Origin: Diplonema japonicum
Lineage: Eukaryota > Euglenozoa > Diplonemea > Diplonemida > Diplonemidae
Reading direction: 5' to 3'
DNA: 64,000 bases
Assembly (NCBI GenBank): GCA_964019335.1
Contig: OZ025688.1
Span: 310,001 to 374,000, forward strand
Each line of letters opens with the position of its first letter. Within the stretch, counting starts at the first letter, position 1. A model generated the notes under the pieces. The model saw nothing but the letters and a program-made list of their open reading frames with translations, did not search any database and was not told where the DNA came from. The position numbers were made by a program, and so were the translations under genes. Below, in pieces: positions 51,626 through 61,401 of this stretch.

Positions 51626-52127
51626 AGTGGATGCGTAATCTTTTTTTTTTTGTTTGTCCCCATCATGTTGTTTTTTCTTTTTCTCTTTGTTCCCTTGTCT
51701 CCCTGTCCGCCAGCCCCTTCCTCCCCCCTCCCTTTCCCCCCTTCTTCTTCTTTCCCGCCTGCTTATGGTCCATGAGTTTGGTTCAACCTCGTTCCGAAAG
51801 TGGACCGTGTATTTTGGTATTTGAAAAAAGGAGAGGGGGGAAAAAAATGAAAGGAAGAACCCCAACAATAATTTAAAAAAAAGAAGGGGAAACCAAAAAA
51901 ACGTGACTTTTTTTTTTTAAAAAAAAACAAAATTACCGAACAAAAAAAAAAGGGGGTCGAAAGAGGTAAACATGGGTTAAAAAGAAAAATCGTTCGTTTT
52001 TTTTTTTTTTTTTCTCCTCCAGAGTGCAAAACGTTTTTATGTGTTTCCCCCCCCCTCCTTACACCCGTTTTCCCTTATTTACTTCAAAAAAAAAAGTTGT
52101 GGTGGGTGGAAGAGGAAAAAAAAAAAT
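51626..52127. other. Homopolymer-rich spacer
   Basis: About 500 bp with pyrimidine tract 51640-51765, then A, T and C runs. No gene seen. Confidence 0.6.
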
Positions 52128-52766
52128 ATGGGAGTCGCACCATCACTGGGTGGAGGGGCCTCACCGGAGATACCAAGCGACATCTCGAAGCTAGCAGCAG
52201 GTCTTCATGAGGAGTACAGAGTAATGAGAAGACCAGGAAAGGAAAGCGACACGGAGGACATCTGTAGGCTAAACTACGGCAGGCAAGGGAAACCATTGCT
52301 GATGGAAAGCCTGAACCCGAACGATTATTTTGCAAACAGCCAAAGAATGGACCGACAGCTAACACATGAGCCGGAAGGACTCTATGTGAAAATCTATCCT
52401 GGGCAGCCGCACTACAGCCTTATTAAATACCCCGTTGACATCCGCAATAATAATAATGAACCGAGGTACTATGGGGAAAGGCCGTGGCGGTGTAATGACA
52501 GGTGGGAGGACTGTGTGGCCAGTTTGTCGGGCGGCCGATTTCCGCCCATTTCTGTGTTCGTGAAGTGTTCTCGAAGTGAGCCTGGCGAAGAGCCGGCTAT
52601 TCCTTATAAATCGCTGTCGCGCCACACCGTAGAATATTACGCGGAACGGGGACAGCGGGGCAACATCCGCAAAGGCCAAAAAGAGAAATACCCATGGGAC
52701 CATCCTTTCGACCCCATCCCACCCCCTCAGTGCTCTGTGGCCCCGGAGCTTCCAAAAGTCGACTAA
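52128..52766 (+). CDS. Unknown 212-aa protein, possible N-myristoylation
   Basis: 212 aa. Starts MGVAPS, which fits the N-myristoylation pattern (Gly2, Ser6). The rest is hydrophilic with Tyr/Arg/Pro-rich stretches (YVKIYPGQPHYSLIKYPVD, EPRYYGERPWRCND) and ends Pro-rich; no transmembrane segment or known catalytic motif. Family not recognised. Balanced composition in a homopolymer-rich background, with a pyrimidine tract before the start, supports a real gene. The spacer to the K+ channel downstream is under 200 bp, much of it poly-A. Confidence 0.7.
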   Translation: MGVAPSLGGGASPEIPSDISKLAAGLHEEYRVMRRPGKESDTEDICRLNYGRQGKPLLMESLNPNDYFANSQRMDRQLTHEPEGLYVKIYPGQPHYSLIKYPVDIRNNNNEPRYYGERPWRCNDRWEDCVASLSGGRFPPISVFVKCSRSEPGEEPAIPYKSLSRHTVEYYAERGQRGNIRKGQKEKYPWDHPFDPIPPPQCSVAPELPKVD

Positions 52767-52797
52767 AAAAAAAAAAGAATCTTTTTTTTTTGGGTAT

Positions 52798-52836
<39 letters not shown>

Positions 52837-52960
52837 GTGCTCGTCATTTTTATTTTATTTTTATTTATTTATTTTGTTAACGATAGTTTTCCCCCCCCAA
52901 AAAAAAGAAAAAAGAAAAAAAAAAAAACCTCAGGGTGTGTGCTGTATTGAAGATGTCAAG
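52767..52960 (+). promoter_or_regulatory. Spacer with predicted acceptor CCTCAG before the K+ channel
   Basis: Poly-A and poly-T runs, then AACCTCAG ending at 52933, 27 bp before ATG 52961. The open frame continues upstream through the poly-A, which is an artefact; the acceptor supports the later ATG as the true start. Confidence 0.4.
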
Positions 52961-54559
52961 ATGCCCGGATCGACCGCAGCACCCGTTGTGAAAACCTTCA
53001 AAGATGAAGTGACTGCCGCCTTCAAAGAGCTCGATGTTGAAAAAAAGGGAAAGCTTTCCGCCGATGTCCTCGAGGGGATGTGGGTCAAGATCCTTCCAGA
53101 CTGCACTGCAATGCAGCTCCGCGACCTGAACAGAGTGTTCACAGAGGTGGACCTGGACGACGATGGCGAGGTCTCCCTGGAGGAACTGCTGTTCTTCCTG
53201 GATCCGGACGGCACAGAGGACTTAAAACACAGCAAGGAAGAGAAACAGATACTAACCCTGGCCGGGATGGGCTCCGCATGGAAAGTCTCCCCGCCCGCTT
53301 CCGCTAAAGAAACTCTATGGTGTATCTTAAACCTGGAAGAAGCTGGTAAATACCTTACACACAAAGACTGGCTTCGAAAATCTGCTGTTGTCGTGCAAAC
53401 CATCTCTCAGTTCATGATCCTAGTTAGCATAGTTAACATGATGGTTGAGTCAGAGCCAACCGCCACACTTGAAGCTCGTAAACAAGGCGCGTCTGCAGCA
53501 ACCTTCATAGTTGAGGCCACCACCATCGCATTCTTCACATTGGAACTAATCGCGAGGGTGATTTCCGCCCCGTCGCAAAAAACATTTTGGAGGGAAGGGT
53601 ACACATGGATCGATCTTCTTGCCATTGCACCGTTCTACCTTATCGAGCTGGGCCTTGCGTCGGAATGGACGAAGGGGCTCAGCGTGCTTCGCGCGCTTCG
53701 TTTAACCCGTCTTCTTAGAATACTCAAAGTCGGTCGGCACAGCGTTGGCATACATTTGATGGTGTTATCCGTCCGCAACGCGTTGTTGCCGCTGTGCTGG
53801 TTGTTGTTCGTCCTCTTCCTAGCTACGGTGCTGTTTTCCGCATTAGTCTTCCACGCGGAAACAGGTGTCTCAGCAACGTTGGACGAGACCAGCGAGAAAT
53901 GGTACAGAGACGTTAATTCGTCTTATGTCGATGCTGGTCAGGAAATCGCTTTTGAGAGCATACATGCTTCCATGTGGTGGGCCATCACTACGCTCACGAC
54001 GACTGGTTATGGTGACGTTGTGCCTCGAACGGGGCCTGGGAAGGCTGTAGGTGGGTTAACGATGCTGGCTGGTATTCTTCTTCTCGCGTTTCCCACGACG
54101 ATCCTGACGCAGCAGTTTTCAAAGGTCTTCGCTGAATACGAGAAGCGTAGGATTGGGGAGGAACACAAAGCCGCTGTTCGGTCGAAGATTCTGCAGAAAC
54201 AATATGCTACACCGAATCCTCTTGTCGCAACAGCACCTCTTGAACCCCCATTGCCGACATTTAGCCTTGTGCCTCCTAACGTTTCAGGTAGCTTTGCAGC
54301 ACCTGGTGGGCGGCAAGGACGGTCCATGTCGGTTTCATTCAGTGCACCGCTCAGCCCTCTTGCGCAGGTTCAGATGCCGCAGCAGGTTATCCAACAGTTG
54401 CAAGCTGAGGTTGCCGACCTTCGCGAAGCTCAGGAACGGTTTGCCGAAGACACGAAGCATCAGATATCTACCATCAAGGAAGAGAGCCAGCAACTCCTTA
54501 GCGTGCTGAAGAGTATTCAGCAGTCGTTGCATGCAAGAGGGAACACACCTCAACCCTGA
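52961..54559 (+). CDS. EF-hand voltage-gated potassium channel
   Basis: 532 aa. Two N-terminal EF-hands: FKELDVEKKGKLSADVLEG (about 21-39, degenerate) and VFTEVDLDDDGEVSLEELL (about 59-77, canonical D-x-D-x-D-G). Then a six-helix channel: S1 near 145-165, S4 LRALRLTRLLRILKVGRHS with Arg/Lys every third residue near 243-262, and a pore with TTTGYGDVV (selectivity filter) near 346-354. The C-terminus has a coiled coil (VIQQLQAEVADLREAQERF) near 478-525 that may set subunit assembly. The channel should conduct K+ and sense both voltage and Ca2+. The EF-hand to Kv order is not the usual animal layout. Confidence 0.9.
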   Translation: MPGSTAAPVVKTFKDEVTAAFKELDVEKKGKLSADVLEGMWVKILPDCTAMQLRDLNRVFTEVDLDDDGEVSLEELLFFLDPDGTEDLKHSKEEKQILTLAGMGSAWKVSPPASAKETLWCILNLEEAGKYLTHKDWLRKSAVVVQTISQFMILVSIVNMMVESEPTATLEARKQGASAATFIVEATTIAFFTLELIARVISAPSQKTFWREGYTWIDLLAIAPFYLIELGLASEWTKGLSVLRALRLTRLLRILKVGRHSVGIHLMVLSVRNALLPLCWLLFVLFLATVLFSALVFHAETGVSATLDETSEKWYRDVNSSYVDAGQEIAFESIHASMWWAITTLTTTGYGDVVPRTGPGKAVGGLTMLAGILLLAFPTTILTQQFSKVFAEYEKRRIGEEHKAAVRSKILQKQYATPNPLVATAPLEPPLPTFSLVPPNVSGSFAAPGGRQGRSMSVSFSAPLSPLAQVQMPQQVIQQLQAEVADLREAQERFAEDTKHQISTIKEESQQLLSVLKSIQQSLHARGNTPQP

Positions 54560-54860
54560 TCGAGATCTTTTGGACAACACGGCGCGAAAATAGTTCCTTT
54601 TATTTTTTATTTTTTTCTTCGTATACTTCAAATTTTTTCATCAAAATAACCTGCATTAAAGAGGAGACAGGGCAAAATGAAAAGGGGGGGGGGGGGGGGG
54701 GGTGGGGTCTAATCTCTCTCCACCCCCCGTTCTCCACTTGCCTCTTTCTTATTGTCAGTAACGTAATTCATACATTTTTTTTTTGTTTTTGCTTTCTTTT
54801 TTTTATTTCTTCTTCCATTTATCTGGATGATAGGAGGAAGGGGCAGAACCACACACGTTT

Positions 54861-54896
<36 letters not shown>

Positions 54897-55131
54897 ACAA
54901 TCATGGCTGAAGCACAAGGACAGAGATGCCAGCGTGAGAGTCCCATCTACAGGTGACTGCACATGAAAAGGTGCTGTGGCCCTCAGGAGAGGGATGTGCT
55001 GTGGCCCTTGTTCGAGTTGTTCACATTCTTGGCTTTTTTTTTTTTATTTTTTTTTTTTTAAATTTTATGCCTCGTCAGTTTTCTCAAGCTTTTTAATCAT
55101 CAAAGCTTATGAGATCAGGTTAGTTCACCCA

Positions 55132-55162
<31 letters not shown>

Positions 55163-55257
55163 TGAAACGGAAAAAAAAAAAGAGAAACATGCCAAAAGAA
55201 TAGAATACTCTTTATAAAAAAGGGGCTGTTTCTCTTCCCGGGGATTAAAATAACCCC

Positions 55258-55299
<42 letters not shown>

Positions 55300-55660
55300 C
55301 ACACACTTTCGTTTCGCCCTCTTCATTCTACAACCAGCAACCCCAAAAGGGGTTTTTTAAAAAAAAGAAATCGTTCTCTTTGGCTACGTTCTGTTTTTCT
55401 TCTCCCCCCCCTTTTTTTTTACTCTCTTTCTGCGGTCGCCACCTTTTTTTTTTCTTCTACCCGTCAAGGAGCACCAAAAAAAAGTATCTCCCCCCCCTTT
55501 TTTTTGCATGGTCTTTGATTTCTATTATTTATTCACTTTCACGTTCCCCCCCCCCCCCCCCTTCCCCATTTTTTTTATAAAATATTTGCATTCTACAAGA
55601 GAAAAAAAAATAAGAAGAGAAATTAAAAAAAAAAAAGAAAATAAAAAAAATAACCCCAAA
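54560..55660. other. Homopolymer- and microsatellite-rich spacer
   Basis: About 1.1 kb: G run at 54687-54702, poly-T at 54861-54895, poly-A at about 55136-55162, and a (CA)n microsatellite at 55258-55307. No gene seen. Confidence 0.6.
55258..55307 (+). repeat. (CA)n microsatellite
   Basis: About 23 CA units with one CG interruption near 55291. Confidence 0.95.
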
Positions 55661-56840
55661 ATGGGAGACGTGCAAGAGAGGACACGGCTGGTAGACAGTG
55701 CAAGCGTGGTGAGCCATGGCGGGTTTTTGGACAAGATTTTACCGGAGGGTTCGATGCAGGCTGGTGTGTTTAACATAGCAAGCGCAACGCTGGGTGCGGG
55801 GGCTCTGACGCTGCCTTACGCCTTTAAAAAATCAGGGCTCGGAATGGGTATCACATGGCTCGCAGCGGGAATGTTGGCAACAGTCTTCTCTATAAAACTC
55901 CTAATTCAGGTTCTGGAAGTGGTTCGACACAGCCCAGCGTGGAAGGGCCCGAGAAACCTCGATTCTTACGAAGATCTAACCCTCCACCTATTCGGCCGGA
56001 AAACCGAATATTTCGTTGAAGCACAAATCATTGTATTCTGTTACGGAACTGCCATCGCTTACGTCGTAGCGGTGGGGGATATCTTGGACCCTGTTCGGAA
56101 GCTGGACATGATGCCCAGCTTTCTTTCTTACAAGTACGGGAGACAGCTTGTCATGATTATATTCTGGACGTTCCTAATGCTCCCCTTGTCGTTCTTAAAA
56201 TCGGTTAACTCATTGCGGTTCTCCTCCATGCTTGGTGTGGTGTCCATTCTTATTCTAGTCGCCGCGTCGATCTACCACTGTTCTACAAACCGATTTGAAG
56301 ATTGGTCTGAATGCGGGTCAGATTCCGGGTCATGCGATACCGACATCTCGTGGGTTGAGTTTGATATTGGGATGGTGCTCACGGTCCCTCTGATCATGCT
56401 TGCCTATACTTGTCAGGTTAACGTTTTTTCGATTTACAACGAGTTGAAGGACCCTTCTCCTGCGAAGATGATGAAGATATCCTGGCTTGGGATGGGGGGT
56501 TTGTGTTTTGTCGTGTACGGGCTGATGGGGACGTTCGGGTACCTGGACTTCCTCGGCGACACTAAGGGAAACGTTTTGAAGAACCTTGACCCGTCCACAA
56601 ACGCTTTCATCGCTATTGCGTTTGTGGCCATCGCGCTGACGGTGGTGGTGGCGTTCCCATTGGTGGTGTTCCCTTGCAGGGTATGGGGAAGAAGAAGGAA
56701 AAAAAAAAAAAAAAAAAAAAAAAACCAGGATTCAATATTTAACATCCTCATGGCACACAAGTCAGTCAACGAACGTCAGGAACTTCTTGAAGACGCGCAG
56801 ACTCATTTAGATAAATATGAGGTGTGTGTGTGTGTGTGGG

Positions 56841-56876
<36 letters not shown>

Positions 56877-57307
56877 TTGCCTCTACATCATCATCACATG
56901 TGTACATGCCCGGTCCTGGTGCGGCTGGTGGTGCGCCGAGGGTGTACTTGAAGCCGAGTGACAAAATGCATTTCGGTATTTCCTTCTCGATTTCCTTCTC
57001 CGCTTTGGTGTTCGCCCTGTTGATCCCCGAGATCCAGGTGGTCTTCTCTTTCTTGGGAGGGGTTTGCTCGTCTTACCTGTGCTTCTTCCTCCCTGCCGCT
57101 TTCATTAAGAAGCTTAAAAAGATTGAAGACGAGTACTACGTAGGCCCCCTACACGATGAAGAAAAGGACTCCGAGGCTGACCCCGACTTGTGGGACGCCC
57201 CCGGCATCTCTAATGATATTTTCACCACTATCGGGATTGAACTGCTTTACTACGGTGGAATTGTAGCTGGTGTTGGCTCCACGGTGGTTACTGCAATCAC
57301 CCTTTAG
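55661..57307 (+). CDS. AAAP family amino-acid transporter (SLC38/AVT-like)
   Basis: 514 aa from exons 55661-56680, 56729-56821 and 56876-57307. The start of the first helix, GVFNIASATLGAGALTLPYAFKKSG, is the signature of SLC32/36/38 and AVT transporters, which move neutral amino acids across plasma or vacuolar membranes. About 11 helices follow. Two introns of 48 and 54 nt (GTATGG and GTGTGT donors) lie in the cytoplasmic loop between helices, and both are multiples of three without stops. Unspliced mRNA would add only poly-Lys stretches; splicing restores PCR-DSIFNILMAHK and KYE-VASTSSSH. ATG 55661 follows an A-rich leader. Confidence 0.87.
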
Positions 57308-57355
57308 AAAAAAAAAAGGGGTATATATATATATTTTCTTCAATAATTGAAATTT

Positions 57356-57391
<36 letters not shown>

Positions 57392-58392
57392 TTTTTTACG
57401 ATAAATAATATGTTTCTCTTTTTTTTTGGGGGAGGAGGGGGTTATTATTACGGGTGGAAAACTATTATTGGGGGGACTGAGAAAAATTATTCAAAAAAAA
57501 CCCCCCCCCCCTCTCATTCCGTTGTTGGTCGCGCGAAGGCAACAGTATTTTTTGCGGGGTCCCGGCGGGCCGTTGCTAACCACTTCGTTCCTATCATAGC
57601 CCCCCCCAGGGTACAGGGGTTTATGTGGGATTTTCCCTTAAACATCGCCTTTTTGATAGGGGAGGAATGGGGACAGAAAATGAGGGGAACTAAAAAAAAA
57701 AAGATTCGAGTTGTGTGTTTTTTTGCAAGTTCACCTAATAGGGTGTGTTCTTTCCTGTGTGTCTTTTTTTGTATGTTTTCCGTTTTCTCCCCCCCCAGCT
57801 CGTCAAGAAAAGAAAGAAAAAGAAAGCCCTTTTAAACGCTTTGAACCTTAAAGATTTGATGAAAACTTGTTATTGCCATTGCAGTCCCCTCCTCCCCCCG
57901 CTTTTCGACCCCCCGACAAAAATGCAACAGAAGAAGCGCTGTTCACCCCTACCCCCCTTCTCAATCTTTCCCATTGTTTATTTTTTTTATCACCCCACTC
58001 CCGGCCCCCTTCTTTTTCTTTTTGTTGTCATGTTTCTTTTTTTTTTCTTTCTCTGTTCCCCTAGATACTGTAAACCGTATTTGCCAACATATAAAGGGAA
58101 TAATGGTAAACAAAGTTTGTGGTTTTTTTTATTATTATTTTATTTTTTTATTTTCATTCTTTTGGGTGGCCTCTGTCCTCCTTTTCCTCCGGGTTTCTTC
58201 TGGTGACTGTTGGACGGACCACCCGCTATTCCCTGCAGCTTCCTTTACCCGTTTAAGCCTGCCTGGTGGTTTTTTTTCGGAAGAGAAGAAAGGAAAAAGA
58301 AAGAAAAAACTTTTTTTTTTTTCAATTCCCTCCAAAATATGACGATCTCATCAGGGGAAGGAAAAAAAAAAAAAAAAAAAAAAAAAAAAGAA
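57308..58392. other. Gene-poor spacer with dispersed repeat
   Basis: About 1.1 kb: poly-T at 57360-57390, CCCC runs, T/C-rich tracts at 58000-58060 and 58285-58325. Copy 3 of the TTGCTAACCACTTCG repeat is at 57566-57599. No convincing gene. Confidence 0.6.
57566..57599 (+). repeat. Dispersed ~36-bp repeat, copy 3
   Basis: GGGCCGTTGCTAACCACTTCG followed by TTCCTATCATAG, then C-rich sequence instead of the TGAATTT seen in copies 1 and 2. Confidence 0.7.
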
Positions 58393-60144
58393 ATGGAAGC
58401 GAACGACGAAACTTGGCTCGTCCAGGGAGAGTTAACCGAAGAAAGTGACAAGGAAAAAGAGGAAAGATCGAGATCGCCCGAACGGCTTCTGTTCAAGGAC
58501 GACGACAGCGACGGTGAGAAGAAAAAGGTGGTGAACCGAAGCAGAAAAAGCAGCATAATATCTACATCAACAGTAGGGCTCCGAAGGGACTCAACCACCG
58601 CAATGGAATGGGAGAGGCAGAAAGGCCTGCTAGAACGCGATGCCGACGCAGCTCGCTCCGAAAAAGAAATCGCGCTGCGAAAAGAAAAATCGACCAAACA
58701 ATCACTCCACCTCCAACAACGCCTTCGAGAGGAAGACAAGAACGCAATGAGCGACAAAATGAACAGCCTGCAAGCAAAAATCGCATCGCTTAAAAAACAG
58801 CTTCACGACAAAGACCAAACCATCAGCAACTCAAAACTGAAATGGAAAATGACGGAAGAGGAAATGCAACAGCTCCGTTTGGAATACTGGGAATGGAAGG
58901 ACCAGGTGGGCGTCGCTAGAATAACACAAGGAGACGACCTCGAGCTTCTCGCCGAAACCGAACTACAACTCATCAAGAACGGACCGAAAAAATGGCCGAT
59001 CCTCGAAAAGTACATGTTCAACATGCCCACACCAACAACGGAGGAGAAACAAAGAAAACCCGAACAAAATCTAGAAACCTTCGACATCCTTACAGCACAG
59101 ACAACTACAACCACACCTGAAATGCCGGTCAGAAGGATCATAAATGAAGACACGGCAAAGGACAATCAAACCGACATGGTGACACCAGTGTTACCAGAAA
59201 GAGGCACGGAACCTCAAGAAATGAAGAGACAGGACACGGTCCCCATCGAGGAGAGCATAGAAGACGTCCTATCCCCATTATCTCCAGATGAACTGGCTGA
59301 AGAGGAAGAGGATTCTGCCCCCGCTCCAGAGACAAAACCACCAACACCCACAATATCAAATTCATGCTCACCTCCGTATTACAGCCGTGTGCACCTTGTG
59401 CCTAAACGGACGGAGACAAGCCCGATGCCACCGTCTCGACCGTCACCTCCATCTGCTTATTCCGATTCAATGCCGCGTGTGAGCGAGGAGGAAACAGCGC
59501 TTCAACAGCTGGCCTTGCAGCTGGACGACTTTGAGAGGACGCAGCTTCACAATAATAATTCGTCGATTAATATATCCGCGTACGGAAATGCTTCTTTGGA
59601 GATAACTACGGTGAACGAGCAGCCTGCGCTTTGGGTGCCGCCACTGCCCCCGCCGCAGGTTGTGTCAAGTGGGGTTGAGCACGTGTCTCGAAGGGGTAGT
59701 GGGAAACCTGTTGTAAATTATGGTGGTGATGCGTGGCCGAAGCTTATCGGGAAAAAACTTGGTGGGCTGCGGTACCGAACCGTTGCGAACAGGCCGCCGC
59801 CTTCCTTGTCACGGGGAATTTACGTCTCGGCCGCGAGCGGGAGGTTGAACCCTCATGCGCATCCCCGTGATTTCCCGTTGCCCATACCCTCCCCGTCGCC
59901 GCCTTCTCCTTCTGCCGAAACGACCTTTGCATCTGCGTCTGTTTACCATGATAACCATGATAACCATGATAACCATGATAATTCTGCAACGACACCTATG
60001 TTCATGGCGGCTGAACCGCCGTCTTTCGTTGGGACGCCGATGCCCCTGCCGCATGGAAGCGAGGCGGGGCAGTTCACTCCGTTGAAGCAGGACCCTGTTA
60101 GAAAGCACAAAAGACGGCACTCCAACATTGTAAAGACTAGATAA
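58393..60144 (+). CDS. Coiled-coil protein of unknown function
   Basis: 583 aa from ATG 58393. A charged N-terminus with RSRSPERLLF is followed by a long coiled coil at about residues 75-185 (MEWERQKGLLERDADAARSE and on). Next is a compact patch (ELLAETELQLIKNGPKKWPILEKYMF) and a long disordered Pro/Thr/Ser-rich tail with four HDN repeats near 517-530. ATG 58339 is also in frame, but a poly-A run (coding poly-Lys) separates it from the body; the later ATG, just after AAAAAAG, is more likely. Coiled coil plus disordered tail suggests a cytoskeletal or centriolar scaffold, which is only a guess. Confidence 0.7.
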   Translation: MEANDETWLVQGELTEESDKEKEERSRSPERLLFKDDDSDGEKKKVVNRSRKSSIISTSTVGLRRDSTTAMEWERQKGLLERDADAARSEKEIALRKEKSTKQSLHLQQRLREEDKNAMSDKMNSLQAKIASLKKQLHDKDQTISNSKLKWKMTEEEMQQLRLEYWEWKDQVGVARITQGDDLELLAETELQLIKNGPKKWPILEKYMFNMPTPTTEEKQRKPEQNLETFDILTAQTTTTTPEMPVRRIINEDTAKDNQTDMVTPVLPERGTEPQEMKRQDTVPIEESIEDVLSPLSPDELAEEEEDSAPAPETKPPTPTISNSCSPPYYSRVHLVPKRTETSPMPPSRPSPPSAYSDSMPRVSEEETALQQLALQLDDFERTQLHNNNSSINISAYGNASLEITTVNEQPALWVPPLPPPQVVSSGVEHVSRRGSGKPVVNYGGDAWPKLIGKKLGGLRYRTVANRPPPSLSRGIYVSAASGRLNPHAHPRDFPLPIPSPSPPSPSAETTFASASVYHDNHDNHDNHDNSATTPMFMAAEPPSFVGTPMPLPHGSEAGQFTPLKQDPVRKHKRRHSNIVKTR

Positions 60145-60296
60145 AAAAAATAAAGAAATCCACAAGAAAAAAAAAAAAAAGAATTTTTTTTTTAATATAG
60201 TTTTCGTTTCTTTTTTATTATTATTTTGTTATAACAAACAAAAATGGGGAAATAAATGAAGGAGAAAATACTTTTCCTTTAAAAAAAAAAGAAGAA

Positions 60297-60738
60297 ATGT
60301 TGCGTCGCGTGGGGGTGTCAATGGCCAAGAGGGGTTACGCTGTGAGCTTGAAGAAGGAGGTGGCGCACGGAGTGACGATGACAGAGGCGTGCGTGGAGAG
60401 GATTCACAAAATGAACGAGCGGAACTCTCAACAGCCTTACTTGAGGCTAACGATTGGCCCGGGTGGGTGCAAAGGCGCTAAATACGATTTCGACTGGACA
60501 GAGGGGCCTGGTGAAAGCGATCATGTTTTCGAGAAAGGTGGCGCGCGGCTTGTGGTTGACCCCACTTCTTTAGATACGGTGAAGGGTTCTCAGGTTTGTC
60601 GGGATAAAAAAAAAAAAAAAAAAACTGCTCCAGATTGATTTTTTGTACGAAATGAAGGGAAATCAGTTTCAGGTCTTGCGCCCTGGCGACAGCAGTTATT
60701 CGACGTGTTCTTGCGGGGAATCCTTTGAAGTAAGTTAA
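60297..60738 (+). CDS. ISCA2-like A-type iron-sulfur assembly protein
   Basis: 133 aa from exons 60297-60593 and 60634-60738. A basic N-terminus (MLRRVGVSMAKRGYAVSL) looks like a mitochondrial presequence. The HesB/IscA fold follows, with the three conserved cysteines: one in GPGGCKG and two in STCSCGESF. The 40-nt intron (GTTTGT...CCAG) sits between KGSQ and IDFLYEMKGNQF; splicing is needed to reach the CxC motif. A-type carriers deliver 4Fe-4S clusters in mitochondria. The end is read as FEVS-TAA at 60736-60738; GAAGTAAGT at this point also resembles a splice donor, so one more exon cannot be excluded. Confidence 0.88.
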
Positions 60739-60751
60739 GTTAGTGGGGTTG

Positions 60752-60782
<31 letters not shown>

Positions 60783-61401
60783 CTCGCGTTTTCTTTTATA
60801 GTAACCCCCTTTGTCAAAATACCGTTGTGTTGCTCCTCTCTAGGCTTAGGTTGAGGGGGCTTCGGAGATGTAGGGCGCCAACTTTTTTTCTCTCCCGCCC
60901 TGTTCCTTTTTTTTTCCCCCTCCTAGCTTTTTTTTTCTTTTTTGTTCCCAGATGCAGAGTCAATACTCCCTCTAAAGGGAACAAGCAGGGGGGGGGGGGG
61001 GGGGGGGTGGAACGGGATAATTAGTTGCATTTTTTTATAGTTCTTTTTTCTTTTCTTTTTTCCCATGTGCTGCTGCAAATTTAAAAAAAGAAAGAAAGAA
61101 AAAGGGGGGGGACTTTTTTTAAAGGGGTTTTTTGTTCTCTTTTAAAAAAAAACGTTGAGAAAAGAAAAAAAAAAGAAGGGGAAAAAAAAAGGGGGGGAGG
61201 AATTTAAAAAAAAAAGAAAAAAACCAACCGCTGGGTACTCCACGCCGGTAAAGGGAAAAAAAAAAAAAAAAAAAAAATACCCCCCCCTTTTTTTCCCCCC
61301 CTTCTTTGTTCTTCTCCCCCCCTTTTCACTCTGTTTGACTGTATTTATTTTTTATCATTGACAGTACCAAAAAAAATTTTTTTTTCAGGGGGGGGAAAAA
61401 A
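60739..61401. other. Homopolymer-rich spacer with acceptor TTTTTTTCAG
   Basis: About 660 bp: long T run (60751-60781), G run (60989-61007), A runs and C runs. A strong T-tract plus CAG at 61378-61388 lies 14 bp before ATG 61402. Confidence 0.6.

Noticed and set aside
58339..58392. Earlier in-frame ATG for the coiled-coil protein
   Set aside because: It would require translating a ~28-nt A run as poly-Lys between it and the body; such A runs just before ATG mark leaders elsewhere in the window.
60730..60738. GTAAGT splice donor at the end of the ISCA2-like gene
   Set aside because: Other introns here favour GTAT and the protein already ends at the expected place after CSCGESF; kept as a caveat.
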